Positions 17,608-26,481 of a stretch of 64,000 bases of DNA are shown here, one piece after another; positions within the stretch are counted from its first letter, which is position 1; each line of letters opens with the position of its first letter. This DNA is from Geoanaerobacter sp964528055 (lineage in GTDB: Bacteria; Desulfobacterota; Desulfuromonadia; Geobacterales; DSM-12255), in the NCBI GenBank assembly GCA_964528055.1, contig CAZGQM010000002.1, forward strand, positions 310,001-374,000. Reading direction: 5' to 3'. The notes beneath the pieces are model-generated. The model was not told the origin of the DNA. It saw nothing but the letters and a program-made list of their open reading frames with translations, and ran no database searches. The position numbers and the translations under genes are program-made.

Positions 17608-18381
17608 ATGGCCACGATACTCTGCATTGCCAATCAGAAGGGGGGGGTGGGAAAGACCACCACGGCGGTCAATCTGGCCGCATCCCTGGCAGCCGCTGAA
17701 AAGCGGACGCTGCTGGTGGATATTGATCCCCAGGGGAATGCTGGAAGTGGGCTTGGAATAGACAAGTCTGCTTTGCGTGAATCGATCTACGATGTCCTGA
17801 TCAATGATGCAGAGCCGGCCGGCGTCATTGTCAAAACCGACCTTCCTGCCCTGCACATTCTCCCCTCCACTCCAGATCTTGCCGGTGCTGAGCTGGAACT
17901 CGTCTCCGAGTCCGGGAGGGAGCTGAAGCTTCGCAACGCCCTGGCCACGATCGAGGGCTCTTACGACTACATTCTGATCGACTGCCCGCCGTCGCTCAAT
18001 CTCTTGACCCTGAATGCCATGGCTGCTGCCGGTTCGGTGCTGATCCCGATTCAGTGTGAATTCTACGCAATGGAAGGGCTTTCGCAGGTACTGAACACCA
18101 TTAAACTTATTCAGAGGGGGTTAAACCCACGTCTGACAATTGCAGGGATACTGCTGACCATGTTCGATGCGCGCAATAACCTCTCCCGACAGGTAAGCGA
18201 GGAGATACGGACCCACTTCCCTCGTGAAACCTTTACAACAGTGATTCCGCGAAACGTTCGTCTTTCCGAGGCCCCGAGCCACGGCAAGCCGATCATTCTC
18301 TATGACATTGCATCTCGAGGTGCAGTCAGTTATCTGGAACTGGCACGTGAGCTGATGGAGCGTGAGGTGCCGCATGATTAA
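17608..18381 (+). CDS. parA: Chromosome-partitioning ATPase ParA/Soj
   Basis: The 257-residue ATPase starts at the ATG at 17608; a TTG six codons upstream is the other in-frame option. It has the deviant Walker A KGGVGKTTTAVNLA, DIDPQGNAGSGLG, and the switch region YDYILIDCPPSLNLL typical of Soj-type ParA. With ParB bound at parS it segregates replication origins. The stop overlaps parB by 8 bases. The adjacent ATP synthase genes reproduce a common origin-proximal order; gidA/gidB are not upstream here. Confidence 0.95.
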   Translation: MATILCIANQKGGVGKTTTAVNLAASLAAAEKRTLLVDIDPQGNAGSGLGIDKSALRESIYDVLINDAEPAGVIVKTDLPALHILPSTPDLAGAELELVSESGRELKLRNALATIEGSYDYILIDCPPSLNLLTLNAMAAAGSVLIPIQCEFYAMEGLSQVLNTIKLIQRGLNPRLTIAGILLTMFDARNNLSRQVSEEIRTHFPRETFTTVIPRNVRLSEAPSHGKPIILYDIASRGAVSYLELARELMEREVPHD

Positions 18382-19210
18382 GAGGACCGGACTTGGAAAA
18401 GGGATGGCTGCACTTCTGCCGGTGGCTGAGACGGATCGCGGAACATTTTTCGTCTGTCCCATTGAGGAGATCAGGCCGCATAAAGGGCAGCCGCGAAAGA
18501 CATTTTCGCCTGAAAAGCTCGAAGAGCTGGCTGCGTCGATTCGTGAAAAAGGGATAATTCAACCCCTTGTTGTGCGCAAGAAGGGGGAGCATTACGAACT
18601 GATAGCCGGTGAACGACGTTGGCGGGCTGCCCAGAAGGCTGGGCTACGCGAGGTTCCGGTAGTGATCAAGGATGTCTCTGATGATATCGCTCTCGAGATG
18701 GCCCTGATCGAAAACATCCAGCGTGAGGATCTCAACGCCGTGGAAGAGGCTGAGGCCTATCATGCGCTCCAGGAGCAGTTCGATCTCTCCCAGGAGGAGC
18801 TAGCCAAAAGGGTCGGTAAGGACCGCTCTACGGTTGCAAACGCACTCAGGCTTCTCAGGCTCCCAACTGATATCAAGGGCGACATTGTCGAGGAGCGGCT
18901 ATCAATGGGACATGCTCGGGCGCTTCTCTCACTTGACGACCTGGTTCAGATGAAGGAGTGTCGTGACCGAATAGTCAAGGACGGGCTTACGGTTCGAGCA
19001 GCAGAGGCATTGGTCAAGCGCAAGAAGTTCGCACCGCGGCATGCTCCCGAGAAACAGCTCGATCTTTACCTTACTGACCTCTCCGATCGTTTGACGAGGC
19101 ACTTCAAGTCAAGGGTAGCTATTTTACCACGTGGCAGAGGAGGAAAGATAGAGATCAGCTTCGGCAGTCAGGATGAGTTGAGCAGGATCGTGGAAACTCT
19201 CGATTTGTAA
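18374..19210 (+). CDS. parB: Chromosome-partitioning protein ParB/Spo0J
   Basis: The 278-residue ParB starts at the ATG at 18374 (LGKGMAALLPV is the typical Spo0J N-terminus). It shows the CTP-binding ParB/Srx motifs HKGQPRKTF and IAGERRWRAAQKAG, ENIQREDLNAVEEA, and the helix-turn-helix (DLSQEELAKRVGKDRSTVAN). The C-terminal ~50 residues form the dimerisation part. It binds parS and spreads along DNA. No perfect parS was spotted in the window. Confidence 0.95.
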   Translation: MIKRTGLGKGMAALLPVAETDRGTFFVCPIEEIRPHKGQPRKTFSPEKLEELAASIREKGIIQPLVVRKKGEHYELIAGERRWRAAQKAGLREVPVVIKDVSDDIALEMALIENIQREDLNAVEEAEAYHALQEQFDLSQEELAKRVGKDRSTVANALRLLRLPTDIKGDIVEERLSMGHARALLSLDDLVQMKECRDRIVKDGLTVRAAEALVKRKKFAPRHAPEKQLDLYLTDLSDRLTRHFKSRVAILPRGRGGKIEISFGSQDELSRIVETLDL

Positions 19211-19274
19211 GGATTGACCCCTCGCTTCTCTATCCCCGGTCTTCATGAAAAAATGCGTGATGGGATAATATTGC

Positions 19275-19303
19275 TTGACATAAGTTGGTCCCTGTGGTAG
19301 CAA
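19275..19303 (+). promoter_or_regulatory. Candidate promoter for the ATP synthase operon
   Basis: TTGACA at 19275-19280, a 17-base spacer and a weak TAGCAA at 19298-19303. It lies in the 174-base gap between parB and the first atp gene. The -35 is perfect and the -10 is poor. Confidence 0.45.
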
Positions 19304-19384
19304 TTTCTGCTGTTTTATTCAACTAAGACGTGTAGTTCGCGTCTGGTGGGATACAGAATACACACATCCGACAAGGGGTGCCGC

Positions 19385-19810
19385 GTGATAAGTATTGACC
19401 TGTCGTTTTTTATCCAGATTATCAATTTTCTGCTGTTGATTCTCATCCTCAACGTCTTTCTCTACAAGCCGATCCGTAAGGTTCTTGCCGACCGGAACGC
19501 CGAGCTTGCCGGTGCCCGCGAGCGTGCTGCCGGAGTTGACCGGGACGTTGCCGAGAAGATGGCCCAATATGAGGCTCGACTCAAAGAGGTTAAGGGTAAG
19601 GGATTCGAAGAGCGTGAAGCGCTGAAGAAAGAGGCAACAGCAGAGGAAGGTCGATTGCTTGAGGCTGCACGAGCCGAGGCAAGCGGGACGCTGGCTACCA
19701 TCAAGCAGAAGGTAGCCAAGGAGGCGGCTGATGCAAAGCTCGCCCTTCAGGAGCAGGCCCGCGGGTTGTCACTTGAGATCTGCGAGAAGGTACTCGGAAG
19801 GAGTCTGTAG
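19385..19810 (+). CDS. atpF': ATP synthase F0 subunit b' (AtpF-like)
   Basis: This is one of two b-type stator subunits. The GTG at 19385 is preceded by AAGGGGTG and gives a 141-residue product beginning with a membrane helix (FFIQIINFLLLILILNVFLY) then a long Ala/Glu/Lys helix typical of subunit b. The longer in-frame ATG start at 19346 would add 13 unlikely residues. Paired b and b' genes are known from this bacterial group. It abuts the next gene with no gap. Confidence 0.85.
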   Translation: MISIDLSFFIQIINFLLLILILNVFLYKPIRKVLADRNAELAGARERAAGVDRDVAEKMAQYEARLKEVKGKGFEEREALKKEATAEEGRLLEAARAEASGTLATIKQKVAKEAADAKLALQEQARGLSLEICEKVLGRSL

Positions 19811-20425
19811 ATGCAACACTCTGTAAAGCGCAACGGGAAAAACTCCTTGCTGATAGCCATCCTCACCGGCGTTTCGCTGTTGGGCTTTGCTGCACTCTGC
19901 TTCGCATCCACGGGTGGGGGCGGTGGGGCACATGGTGGAAATGCCCAGTACAAGGACTTTGCCTGGAGGGTGCTTGACTTTGCCGGTCTTGCAGCCATTA
20001 TCTGGTGGGCACTTAAAAAGGCCAACGTAAAGGGTGCCTTGGCGGATCGACGTGCAGGCATTGAAAAGGCGCTGACTGAGGCTGTTACCGCACGCGATGC
20101 AGCAGAGAAAAAGCTTGCTGAGTATGCTGACAAACTTGCAAAGGCCAATCAGGAGATCGATCAGATCCATGAAGTCATGCGCAAGGAAGGTCAGGCAGAA
20201 AAGGCGCGTATCATTGCCGAGGCCAATGCAGCTGCGGTAAGGATTCGCGAGCAAGCAGCCCAGGCTGCTGAGCAGGAGGTTCTCAAGGCACGTACCGAAC
20301 TTCGAGAGGAAGCCGGCCGACTTGCAGTGCAGCTTGCTGGGCAGACCCTTAAAGAAAAGATCGAGAAAACCGACCAGGATCGTCTGGTTGGCGAATATCT
20401 TGCCAAGGTGGTAAATCTAAAGTGA
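19811..20425 (+). CDS. atpF: ATP synthase F0 subunit b
   Basis: The 204-residue second stator subunit has two hydrophobic N-terminal segments. The first (LLIAILTGVSLLGFAALCFA) looks like a signal peptide and is followed by a glycine-rich stretch. The second (DFAGLAAIIWWALKKANVKG) is the usual membrane anchor of subunit b. The rest is a charged dimerising helix. Its stop overlaps atpH (GTGA). The extra N-terminal hydrophobic segment is unusual compared with E. coli AtpF. Confidence 0.88.
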   Translation: MQHSVKRNGKNSLLIAILTGVSLLGFAALCFASTGGGGGAHGGNAQYKDFAWRVLDFAGLAAIIWWALKKANVKGALADRRAGIEKALTEAVTARDAAEKKLAEYADKLAKANQEIDQIHEVMRKEGQAEKARIIAEANAAAVRIREQAAQAAEQEVLKARTELREEAGRLAVQLAGQTLKEKIEKTDQDRLVGEYLAKVVNLK

Positions 20426-20964
20426 GTGCAAGCGCGATAGCACGAAGATATGCCAAGGCGCTGGTCCAACTGGGCGCAGAGACCGATTCAGTGGAGGCTT
20501 TCAATGCCGAGCTGACCAAAGTCAATGGGACTTTCCAGGCAAACCAGGACCTGAGGGCACTGTTCAGTAACCCTGCATATGGAGCCGAATCCAAGCAGGA
20601 AGTTCTCCTCGAAATTGCTGCGAAGCTCGGCCTCAGCCCGCTGATCGGCAACTTCCTTCAACTGCTTCTGGAGAGGAACAGGATGGCCTGCCTGCCTCAG
20701 ATCACAACCAGTTATGCAAAGCTGGCCGACGATCATTCCGGGGTGGTCAGACCGCTGGTAACCACTGGTATGCCTCTTTCCGACCCACAGGTTGCGGATA
20801 TCAAGGCAGCCCTTGAGAAGGCCACAGGTAAAAAAGTGATGCTCACGGTGCAGTTGGATTCTTCGCTCATAGGTGGTGTGGTGACGAAGATCGGCGACCG
20901 AGTCTATGATGGCAGCGTAAAAACTCAGCTTGATAGAATTCAGGATATATTACAGAAGGGCTAA
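20422..20964 (+). CDS. atpH: ATP synthase F1 subunit delta
   Basis: The 180-residue OSCP/delta subunit links the stator to the alpha3beta3 head. It starts with GTG overlapping atpF and reads SASAIARRYAKALVQLGAET. The conserved C-terminal motif SLIGGVVTKIGDRVYDGSV is intact. It is nine bases upstream of atpA, with AAGAGGGTT before the alpha start. Confidence 0.95.
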   Translation: MSASAIARRYAKALVQLGAETDSVEAFNAELTKVNGTFQANQDLRALFSNPAYGAESKQEVLLEIAAKLGLSPLIGNFLQLLLERNRMACLPQITTSYAKLADDHSGVVRPLVTTGMPLSDPQVADIKAALEKATGKKVMLTVQLDSSLIGGVVTKIGDRVYDGSVKTQLDRIQDILQKG

Positions 20965-20973
20965 GAGGGTTCC

Positions 20974-22482
20974 ATGGAAATCAGAGCCGAAGAAATCAGC
21001 GAGATCATCAGGAAGCAGATCAAGGAGTACGGCAAGGAGGTTGAAGTTGCCGAGACAGGAACCATCATCTCCATTGGTGACGGTATCGCCCGTATCTACG
21101 GCCTGGACAAGGTCATGGCCGGCGAGCTCCTGGAGTTTCCCGGCGGAGTTACCGGGATGGCTCTCAACCTGGAGGAAGACAACGTCGGTGCCGCCATCCT
21201 TGGCGACTTTGAAGACATCAAGGAAGGTGATGCGGTCAAGAGGACCGGTCGCATCGTTGAGGTACCTGTAGGCGAGGCACTTATCGGTCGTGTCGTCAAT
21301 GCTATCGGTGAGCCGATAGACGGCAAAGGCCCGATCAAAACCGACAAGTTCAGCAAGGTTGAGGTAAAGGCTCCCGGCATTGTACAACGTAAATCCGTAC
21401 ATCAGCCGATGCAGACCGGACTCAAAGCTATCGACTCAATGGTTCCGATCGGGCGGGGTCAGCGAGAGCTGATCATCGGCGACCGTCAGACAGGCAAGAC
21501 TGCTGTAGCAATGGACACCATCATCAATCAGAAGGGCGGAGACGTCATCTGTATCTATGTCGCAATCGGTCAGAAGCGCTCAACGGTTGCCCAGGTTGTG
21601 AGCAAGCTGACTGAGCATGGTGCGATGGATTTCACCATTGTCGTTGCTGCAACTGCCTCCGAGCCAGCACCGCTCCAGTTCATCGCTCCTTATACCGGTG
21701 TTACCATGGGCGAGTTCTTCCGAGACAGCGGCAAGCATGCACTGATAATTTATGATGACCTTTCAAAGCAGGCCGTTGCCTATCGCCAGCTTTCACTTCT
21801 GCTCCGTCGTCCGCCGGGACGAGAAGCTTACCCGGGCGATGTTTTCTATCTGCACAGCCGGCTTCTCGAGCGCGCCTGTAAGCTGTCTGACGACTGCGGT
21901 GCCGGTTCTCTCACGGCGCTACCGATCATCGAAACCCAGGCGGGTGACGTATCTGCATACATACCGACCAACGTAATCTCCATCACCGATGGTCAGATTT
22001 TCCTTGAATCCGACCTGTTTTACTCAGGTGTACGTCCTGCCATCAACGTCGGCATCTCGGTCTCCCGAGTCGGCGGTTCCGCGCAGGTAAAAGCAATGAA
22101 GCAGGTAGCAGGTACTCTGCGACTGAACCTTGCACAGTATCGAGAGATGGCCGCTTTTGCTCAGTTCGGTTCAGATCTGGACAAGGCGACACAGATGCAG
22201 CTTGCACGAGGTGAGCGGCTTGTCGAAATTCTCAAGCAGGCTCAGTACGCTCCGATCCCGGTTGAGAAGCAGGTCCTCATCGTATTCGCTGCCAACAACG
22301 GCTACCTCGATGACTATCCGGTTCCATCCCTCAAGCGTTATGAACTCGAGCTCTACAGCTTCTTCGATACACGCAAGAGCGAGGTGCTTGCTGAACTGCG
22401 TGAGAAGAATGCGATCGACGACGGCCTCAAGGCAAAGATCATTGCCGGTATGGACGAACTGAAGAAAGAGTTCACTGCCTAA
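20974..22482 (+). CDS. atpA: ATP synthase F1 subunit alpha
   Basis: The 502-residue regulatory nucleotide-binding subunit has an N-terminal beta barrel, the Walker A GDRQTGKTAVAMD near residue 169, the segment ALIIYDDLSKQAVAYRQ and the signature PAINVGISVSRVGGSAQ. Length is standard. With beta, gamma, delta and epsilon it forms F1. It lies mid-operon, upstream of atpG. Confidence 0.98.
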   Translation: MEIRAEEISEIIRKQIKEYGKEVEVAETGTIISIGDGIARIYGLDKVMAGELLEFPGGVTGMALNLEEDNVGAAILGDFEDIKEGDAVKRTGRIVEVPVGEALIGRVVNAIGEPIDGKGPIKTDKFSKVEVKAPGIVQRKSVHQPMQTGLKAIDSMVPIGRGQRELIIGDRQTGKTAVAMDTIINQKGGDVICIYVAIGQKRSTVAQVVSKLTEHGAMDFTIVVAATASEPAPLQFIAPYTGVTMGEFFRDSGKHALIIYDDLSKQAVAYRQLSLLLRRPPGREAYPGDVFYLHSRLLERACKLSDDCGAGSLTALPIIETQAGDVSAYIPTNVISITDGQIFLESDLFYSGVRPAINVGISVSRVGGSAQVKAMKQVAGTLRLNLAQYREMAAFAQFGSDLDKATQMQLARGERLVEILKQAQYAPIPVEKQVLIVFAANNGYLDDYPVPSLKRYELELYSFFDTRKSEVLAELREKNAIDDGLKAKIIAGMDELKKEFTA

Positions 22483-22504
22483 GTAAAGGACGGATTTTAA
22501 GCCC

Positions 22505-23377
22505 ATGCCAAGTCTCAAGGCGATAAAGAAACGGATAACATCCGTCAAAAATACCCGCCAGATCACCAAGGCGATGAAGATGGTCTCCGCAGCCAAGCTG
22601 CGCCGTGCTCAGGAAAACGTTGTTGCCGCAAGGCCTTATGCACGGAAGATCGAAGAGGTGCTCCAGCGCCTTGCTAGAAGCCAGGATCTGGATGCACATC
22701 CTCTGCTGGAGAGCCGGGAAGTCAAGAAAGTTCTCCTGGTGCTGGTTACGTCCGACCGCGGTCTCTGTGGTGGGTTCAATGCCAATATTTCCAAAGCAGC
22801 AGACCGCTTTGCCAAGGAGAAAAAGTCCGAATCAGCCGAAGTATCGGTCATGTGCGTCGGAAGAAAAGGCTTTGAATTCATGAGGAGTCGTCAGACGGTA
22901 CTGAAGACCTACACCGGCCTCCTCTCCAAGCCTAATTATCAGGCTGCTGCTAATCTTGCGCAGGAGATAATAGACGGATATGCAGCAGAAGAGTACGATA
23001 GTGTATATCTGATCTACAATGCTTTCCGTAGTGTAATGACGCAGGATATAACCATCCAGCAACTCCTCCCCATCGCACCTCCGCAGGCATCTAACGATCT
23101 GGTGGATGAATATGCTCCGGAATATATCTATGAGCCTTCCAAGAGCGAATTGCTCAACGAACTGCTCCCGAAATATATTGAAGTAACCATGTTCAAGTCG
23201 ATGATAGAGTCAGTGGCGTCCGAGCACGGCGCGCGAATGACCGCCATGGACAGTGCCTCAAAAAATGCTTCCGAGATGATCGGAAAGCTGACCCTGCAGT
23301 ACAACCGCGCTCGTCAGGCGGCGATTACTAAGGAACTGCTGGAAATCATCTCCGGCGCCGAATCAATCAAAGGCTAA
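22505..23377 (+). CDS. atpG: ATP synthase F1 subunit gamma
   Basis: The 290-residue central rotor shaft has the conserved N-terminal helix (IKKRITSVKNTRQITKAMKM), a Rossmann-like middle (TSDRGLCGGFNANI) and the C-terminal helix (KLTLQYNRARQAAITKELLE). Length and ends are normal. It is 22 bases downstream of atpA. Confidence 0.97.
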   Translation: MPSLKAIKKRITSVKNTRQITKAMKMVSAAKLRRAQENVVAARPYARKIEEVLQRLARSQDLDAHPLLESREVKKVLLVLVTSDRGLCGGFNANISKAADRFAKEKKSESAEVSVMCVGRKGFEFMRSRQTVLKTYTGLLSKPNYQAAANLAQEIIDGYAAEEYDSVYLIYNAFRSVMTQDITIQQLLPIAPPQASNDLVDEYAPEYIYEPSKSELLNELLPKYIEVTMFKSMIESVASEHGARMTAMDSASKNASEMIGKLTLQYNRARQAAITKELLEIISGAESIKG

Positions 23378-23430
23378 CCATTTCGGTACGAAAACATATG
23401 GCCTGACCGGCCGCAGGAGGAATTAACAGC

Positions 23431-24843
23431 ATGAGCCAGAACTTTGGTAAAATTTCGCAGGTCATCGGCGCCGTAGTTGACGTCGAATTTGAGCCTGGCA
23501 AACTCCCCACGATCTTCACCGCCCTTAGGGTAACAAATCCTGCTATTGATGATCGGGAGTGGAACCTGGTTCTCGAAGTTGCCCAGCATCTGGGTGAAAA
23601 TGCAGTCAGGACCATTGCCATGGATTCCACTGACGGCCTTGTTAGAGGCCAGCAGGTCCTTGACAGCGGCAAGCAGATCGTTATGCCGGTTGGTCGCAAG
23701 ACACTCGGCCGGATTATGAACGTTATCGGCGAGCCGGTTGACGAGAGGGGTCCGATAGGGAATGAGAAAGAGTACGAAATCCATCGCCCTGCACCTTCTT
23801 TTTCTGACCAGTCCACAAAAGTAGAGTCCTTTACAACAGGGATCAAGGTTGTTGACCTTCTTGCTCCGTATGCACGAGGCGGCAAGATCGGCCTCTTCGG
23901 CGGCGCAGGCGTTGGCAAGACCGTTCTCATCATGGAACTCATCAACAACATAGCCAAGCAACACGGCGGTTTCTCGGTATTTGCCGGTGTTGGTGAGCGA
24001 ACCCGTGAAGGTAACGATCTCTGGGTCGAGATGAGCGAATCCGGGGTTCTCGAAAAGACCGCCCTGGTGTACGGCCAGATGAACGAACCGCCGGGAGCAC
24101 GTTCACGTGTTGCTCTTTCCGCTCTTTCGGTTGCTGAATATTTCCGTGACGAAGAGAACCAGAACGTACTCCTCTTTATCGATAACATTTTCCGTTTTAC
24201 CCAGGCAGGTTCAGAAGTTTCGGCACTTCTTGGCCGCATCCCTTCCGCTGTCGGTTACCAGCCGACACTCGCAACGGAAATGGGTGAGCTTCAGGAGCGG
24301 ATCACCTCTACCAACAAGGGATCCATCACCTCTGTTCAGGCTATTTACGTACCTGCCGATGACTTGACAGACCCGGCGCCTGCTACCGCATTCGCCCACC
24401 TGGATGCTACAACCGTTCTTTCCCGTCAGATAGCCGAGCTCGGTATCTATCCGGCAGTCGACCCGCTGGATTCCACCTCGCGAATCCTCGATCCTCAGGT
24501 CGTAGGAGAGGAGCACTATGCCGTCGCCCGTTCGGTCCAGTTCGTTCTTCAACGTTACAAGGACCTTCAGGACATCATTGCCATTCTCGGTATGGACGAA
24601 CTTTCAGAAGACGACAAGCTTGTTGTTTCTCGCGCACGTAAGATCCAGCGTTTCCTTTCCCAGCCGTTCCATGTTGCAGAAGCCTTCACCGGAACTCCGG
24701 GTGTCTACGTCGAGTTGAAGGACACAATCAAAGGATTCCAAGAGATCGTTGCCGGCAAGTACGACGACATCCCCGAGCAGGCTTTCTACATGGTAGGCAC
24801 CATTGAAGAGGCACTGGAAAAAGCCAAGAAACTTATGGCGTAA
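23431..24843 (+). CDS. atpD: ATP synthase F1 subunit beta
   Basis: The 470-residue catalytic subunit has the P-loop GGAGVGKTVLIME (around residue 157), the catalytic Glu in GVGERTREGNDLW and the DELSEDDKLVVSRARKIQ segment matching the DELSEED region of F-type beta. GCAGGAGGAATTA precedes the ATG. It is followed by an unusual 68-base spacer holding a palindromic repeat before atpC. Confidence 0.98.
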   Translation: MSQNFGKISQVIGAVVDVEFEPGKLPTIFTALRVTNPAIDDREWNLVLEVAQHLGENAVRTIAMDSTDGLVRGQQVLDSGKQIVMPVGRKTLGRIMNVIGEPVDERGPIGNEKEYEIHRPAPSFSDQSTKVESFTTGIKVVDLLAPYARGGKIGLFGGAGVGKTVLIMELINNIAKQHGGFSVFAGVGERTREGNDLWVEMSESGVLEKTALVYGQMNEPPGARSRVALSALSVAEYFRDEENQNVLLFIDNIFRFTQAGSEVSALLGRIPSAVGYQPTLATEMGELQERITSTNKGSITSVQAIYVPADDLTDPAPATAFAHLDATTVLSRQIAELGIYPAVDPLDSTSRILDPQVVGEEHYAVARSVQFVLQRYKDLQDIIAILGMDELSEDDKLVVSRARKIQRFLSQPFHVAEAFTGTPGVYVELKDTIKGFQEIVAGKYDDIPEQAFYMVGTIEEALEKAKKLMA

Positions 24844-24846
24844 TGT

Positions 24847-24900
24847 TGTAGGGGCAGAATGTAACTGCCTATACCGGGCGCGTCAAGCAGCGCCCCTACA
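24847..24900. repeat. Palindromic intergenic repeat between atpD and atpC
   Basis: TGTAGGGGC (24847-24855) is mirrored by GCCCCTACA (24892-24900). Inside, GGGCGC (24876-24881) can pair with GCGCCC (24890-24895), giving an alternative hairpin. The look is that of a dispersed REP/MITE-like element. There is no T-tract. Confidence 0.6.
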
Positions 24901-24911
24901 GGGATATATAC

Positions 24912-25328
24912 ATGGCTGAAAAACTGAAGCTGACATTGGTAACACCATACAAAAAAGTCCTTGAAGAAGAGGTGGATGAAATTACCGCCTCTGGTTCTAT
25001 CGGAGAGTTTGGGATCCTCCCCGGGCACGCACCTTTTCTATCGTCCTTGAAAATCGGCGAGTTATCCTATAAAAAGGGTTCGATAGTTGAGCATATGGCG
25101 GTCAACTGGGGCTATTTTGAGGTCGAGGACGACACGGTAACGGTTCTGGTTGAGACTGCTGAGATGGCTGAAGAAATCGATGTGGATCGCGCCAAGGCAG
25201 CTATCGGACGTGCAGAGGATGCCCTCAAGAAGCTCACGGCAGAAGATAAGAGCTACAAGATCATGGAGGCTGCGCTCGAGCGAGCGCTCATACGGGTGCA
25301 GGTAGCTTCCAAGGCAGCACGTCGTTGA
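24912..25328 (+). CDS. atpC: ATP synthase F1 subunit epsilon
   Basis: The 138-residue epsilon subunit has the beta-sandwich N-terminal domain (MAEKLKLTLVTPYKKVLEEE; GEFGILPGHAPFLSSLKIGE) and a C-terminal two-helix domain that regulates ATP hydrolysis. The start is followed directly by the family motif. It closes the operon and is followed by a terminator. The a and c subunits (atpB, atpE) are not in this window. Confidence 0.96.
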   Translation: MAEKLKLTLVTPYKKVLEEEVDEITASGSIGEFGILPGHAPFLSSLKIGELSYKKGSIVEHMAVNWGYFEVEDDTVTVLVETAEMAEEIDVDRAKAAIGRAEDALKKLTAEDKSYKIMEAALERALIRVQVASKAARR

Positions 25329-25351
25329 CAGATGCAGACATATTTCTTCAA

Positions 25352-25380
25352 AAGAGCGGCCTTGTGCCGCTCTTTTTTTT
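25352..25380 (+). terminator. Rho-independent terminator after atpC
   Basis: AAAGAGCGGC, a 5-base loop CTTGT, GCCGCTCTTT and a run of Ts, 23 bases after the atpC stop. Confidence 0.92.
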
Positions 25381-25387
25381 ACCTGCC

Positions 25388-25416
25388 TTGACACCTGTAT
25401 AGGTGGGTAGTATACC
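25388..25416 (+). promoter_or_regulatory. Sigma-70-like promoter upstream of pdxA
   Basis: TTGACA (25388-25393), a 17-base spacer and TATACC (25411-25416). It lies between the atpC terminator and the pdxA ATG, so the damaged pdxA still has its promoter. Confidence 0.65.
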
Positions 25417-25448
25417 GGCAATGAGGTCTTTCTCTCTGGGAGATATGA

Positions 25449-26459
25449 ATGACTAAACCCGTTATTGCCATAACCATGGGTGACCCGACCGGGATAGGGG
25501 CTGAGATTATCGCTAAATCCCTGGCGGTGCCGGAGGTCCACTCCTGCTGCAGGCCGCTGGTTCTGGGTGACAGGCGGGCGATTGAACGAGGGATTGCCGT
25601 GACCGGTTCTTCTCTTAAGGTGGAAACGGTCGAGGATCTTCCACCTGTTGATCCTCTGCATGGAACACTCTATCTCCGCGAGCTTTCCAGCCTGAGCGAT
25701 AGCGACATTGTCTACGGAATGCCTACTCCTGCAACAGGCGACGCCATGTTCCGCTACATCGTGGCTGCTGCCGAACTCTGCATGAGCGGCAGGGCAGGTG
25801 CTATGGCGACTGCTCCGATAAGCAAGGAGGCACTCAACCGGGGGGGGCACCACTACCCCGGACATACCTAACTGCTTGCAGAGTTGACCAATACTCGGGA
25901 ATTTGTCATGATGCTCGCCGGCTCAAACTTGAGGGTGACGCTGGTGACCATACACGAGCCGATCAGCGCACTCCCTGGACTTGTGACCTTTGAGAAGGTA
26001 CTCTCAACCATACGGGTGACCAATCGGGATCTGGAGAGATATTTCATCCCTTGCCCCAGGATCGCGGTAACGGCACTGAACCCGCACTGTGGTGAGGCAG
26101 GTCTCTTCGGCAGCGAGGACGAGCGGATTATCCGCCCTGCCGTCAAGGCTGCACAGTCTGAGGGGATTGATGCGATCGGTCCACTATCTGCTGACACCCT
26201 GTTTCACTTTGCGGTTCGCGGCCAGTATGACGCAGTGGTCTGCATGTATCACGATCAGGGGCTTATTCCTCTCAAGCTTATCCACTTTGACGATGGAGTA
26301 AACGTCACCCTTGGGATGCCTATCATCAGGACCTCTGTCGACCATGGTACTGCCTATGACCTGGCCGGAACAGGGAGGGCCTCTGCAGGGAGCATGACAG
26401 CCGCCATAGCGATGGCAGCTGCTATGTTCTGCAGGGCAGAGCATAAAGGAGATCACTGA
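25449..26459 (+). pseudogene. pdxA: 4-hydroxythreonine-4-phosphate dehydrogenase, interrupted by an in-frame TAA
   Basis: PdxA oxidises 4-phosphohydroxy-L-threonine in pyridoxal-phosphate synthesis. Here 336 codons in one frame cover the whole enzyme (ITMGDPTGIGAEI; MATAPISKEAL; ALNPHCGEAGLFG; MYHDQGLIPLKL; RTSVDHGTAYDLAGTGRAS). Codon 25869-25871 is TAA, exactly where the family has Glu or Asp in GHTE after the metal-binding His (HHYPGHT-stop-LLAELT). One base (GAA to TAA) explains it; no other damage is visible. It may be a very recent pseudogene or a sequence error. GGGAGATATGA precedes the start. The downstream genes are intact. Confidence 0.9.
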
Positions 26460-26481
26460 TCCTGTTACGGGAGAAACCCGC

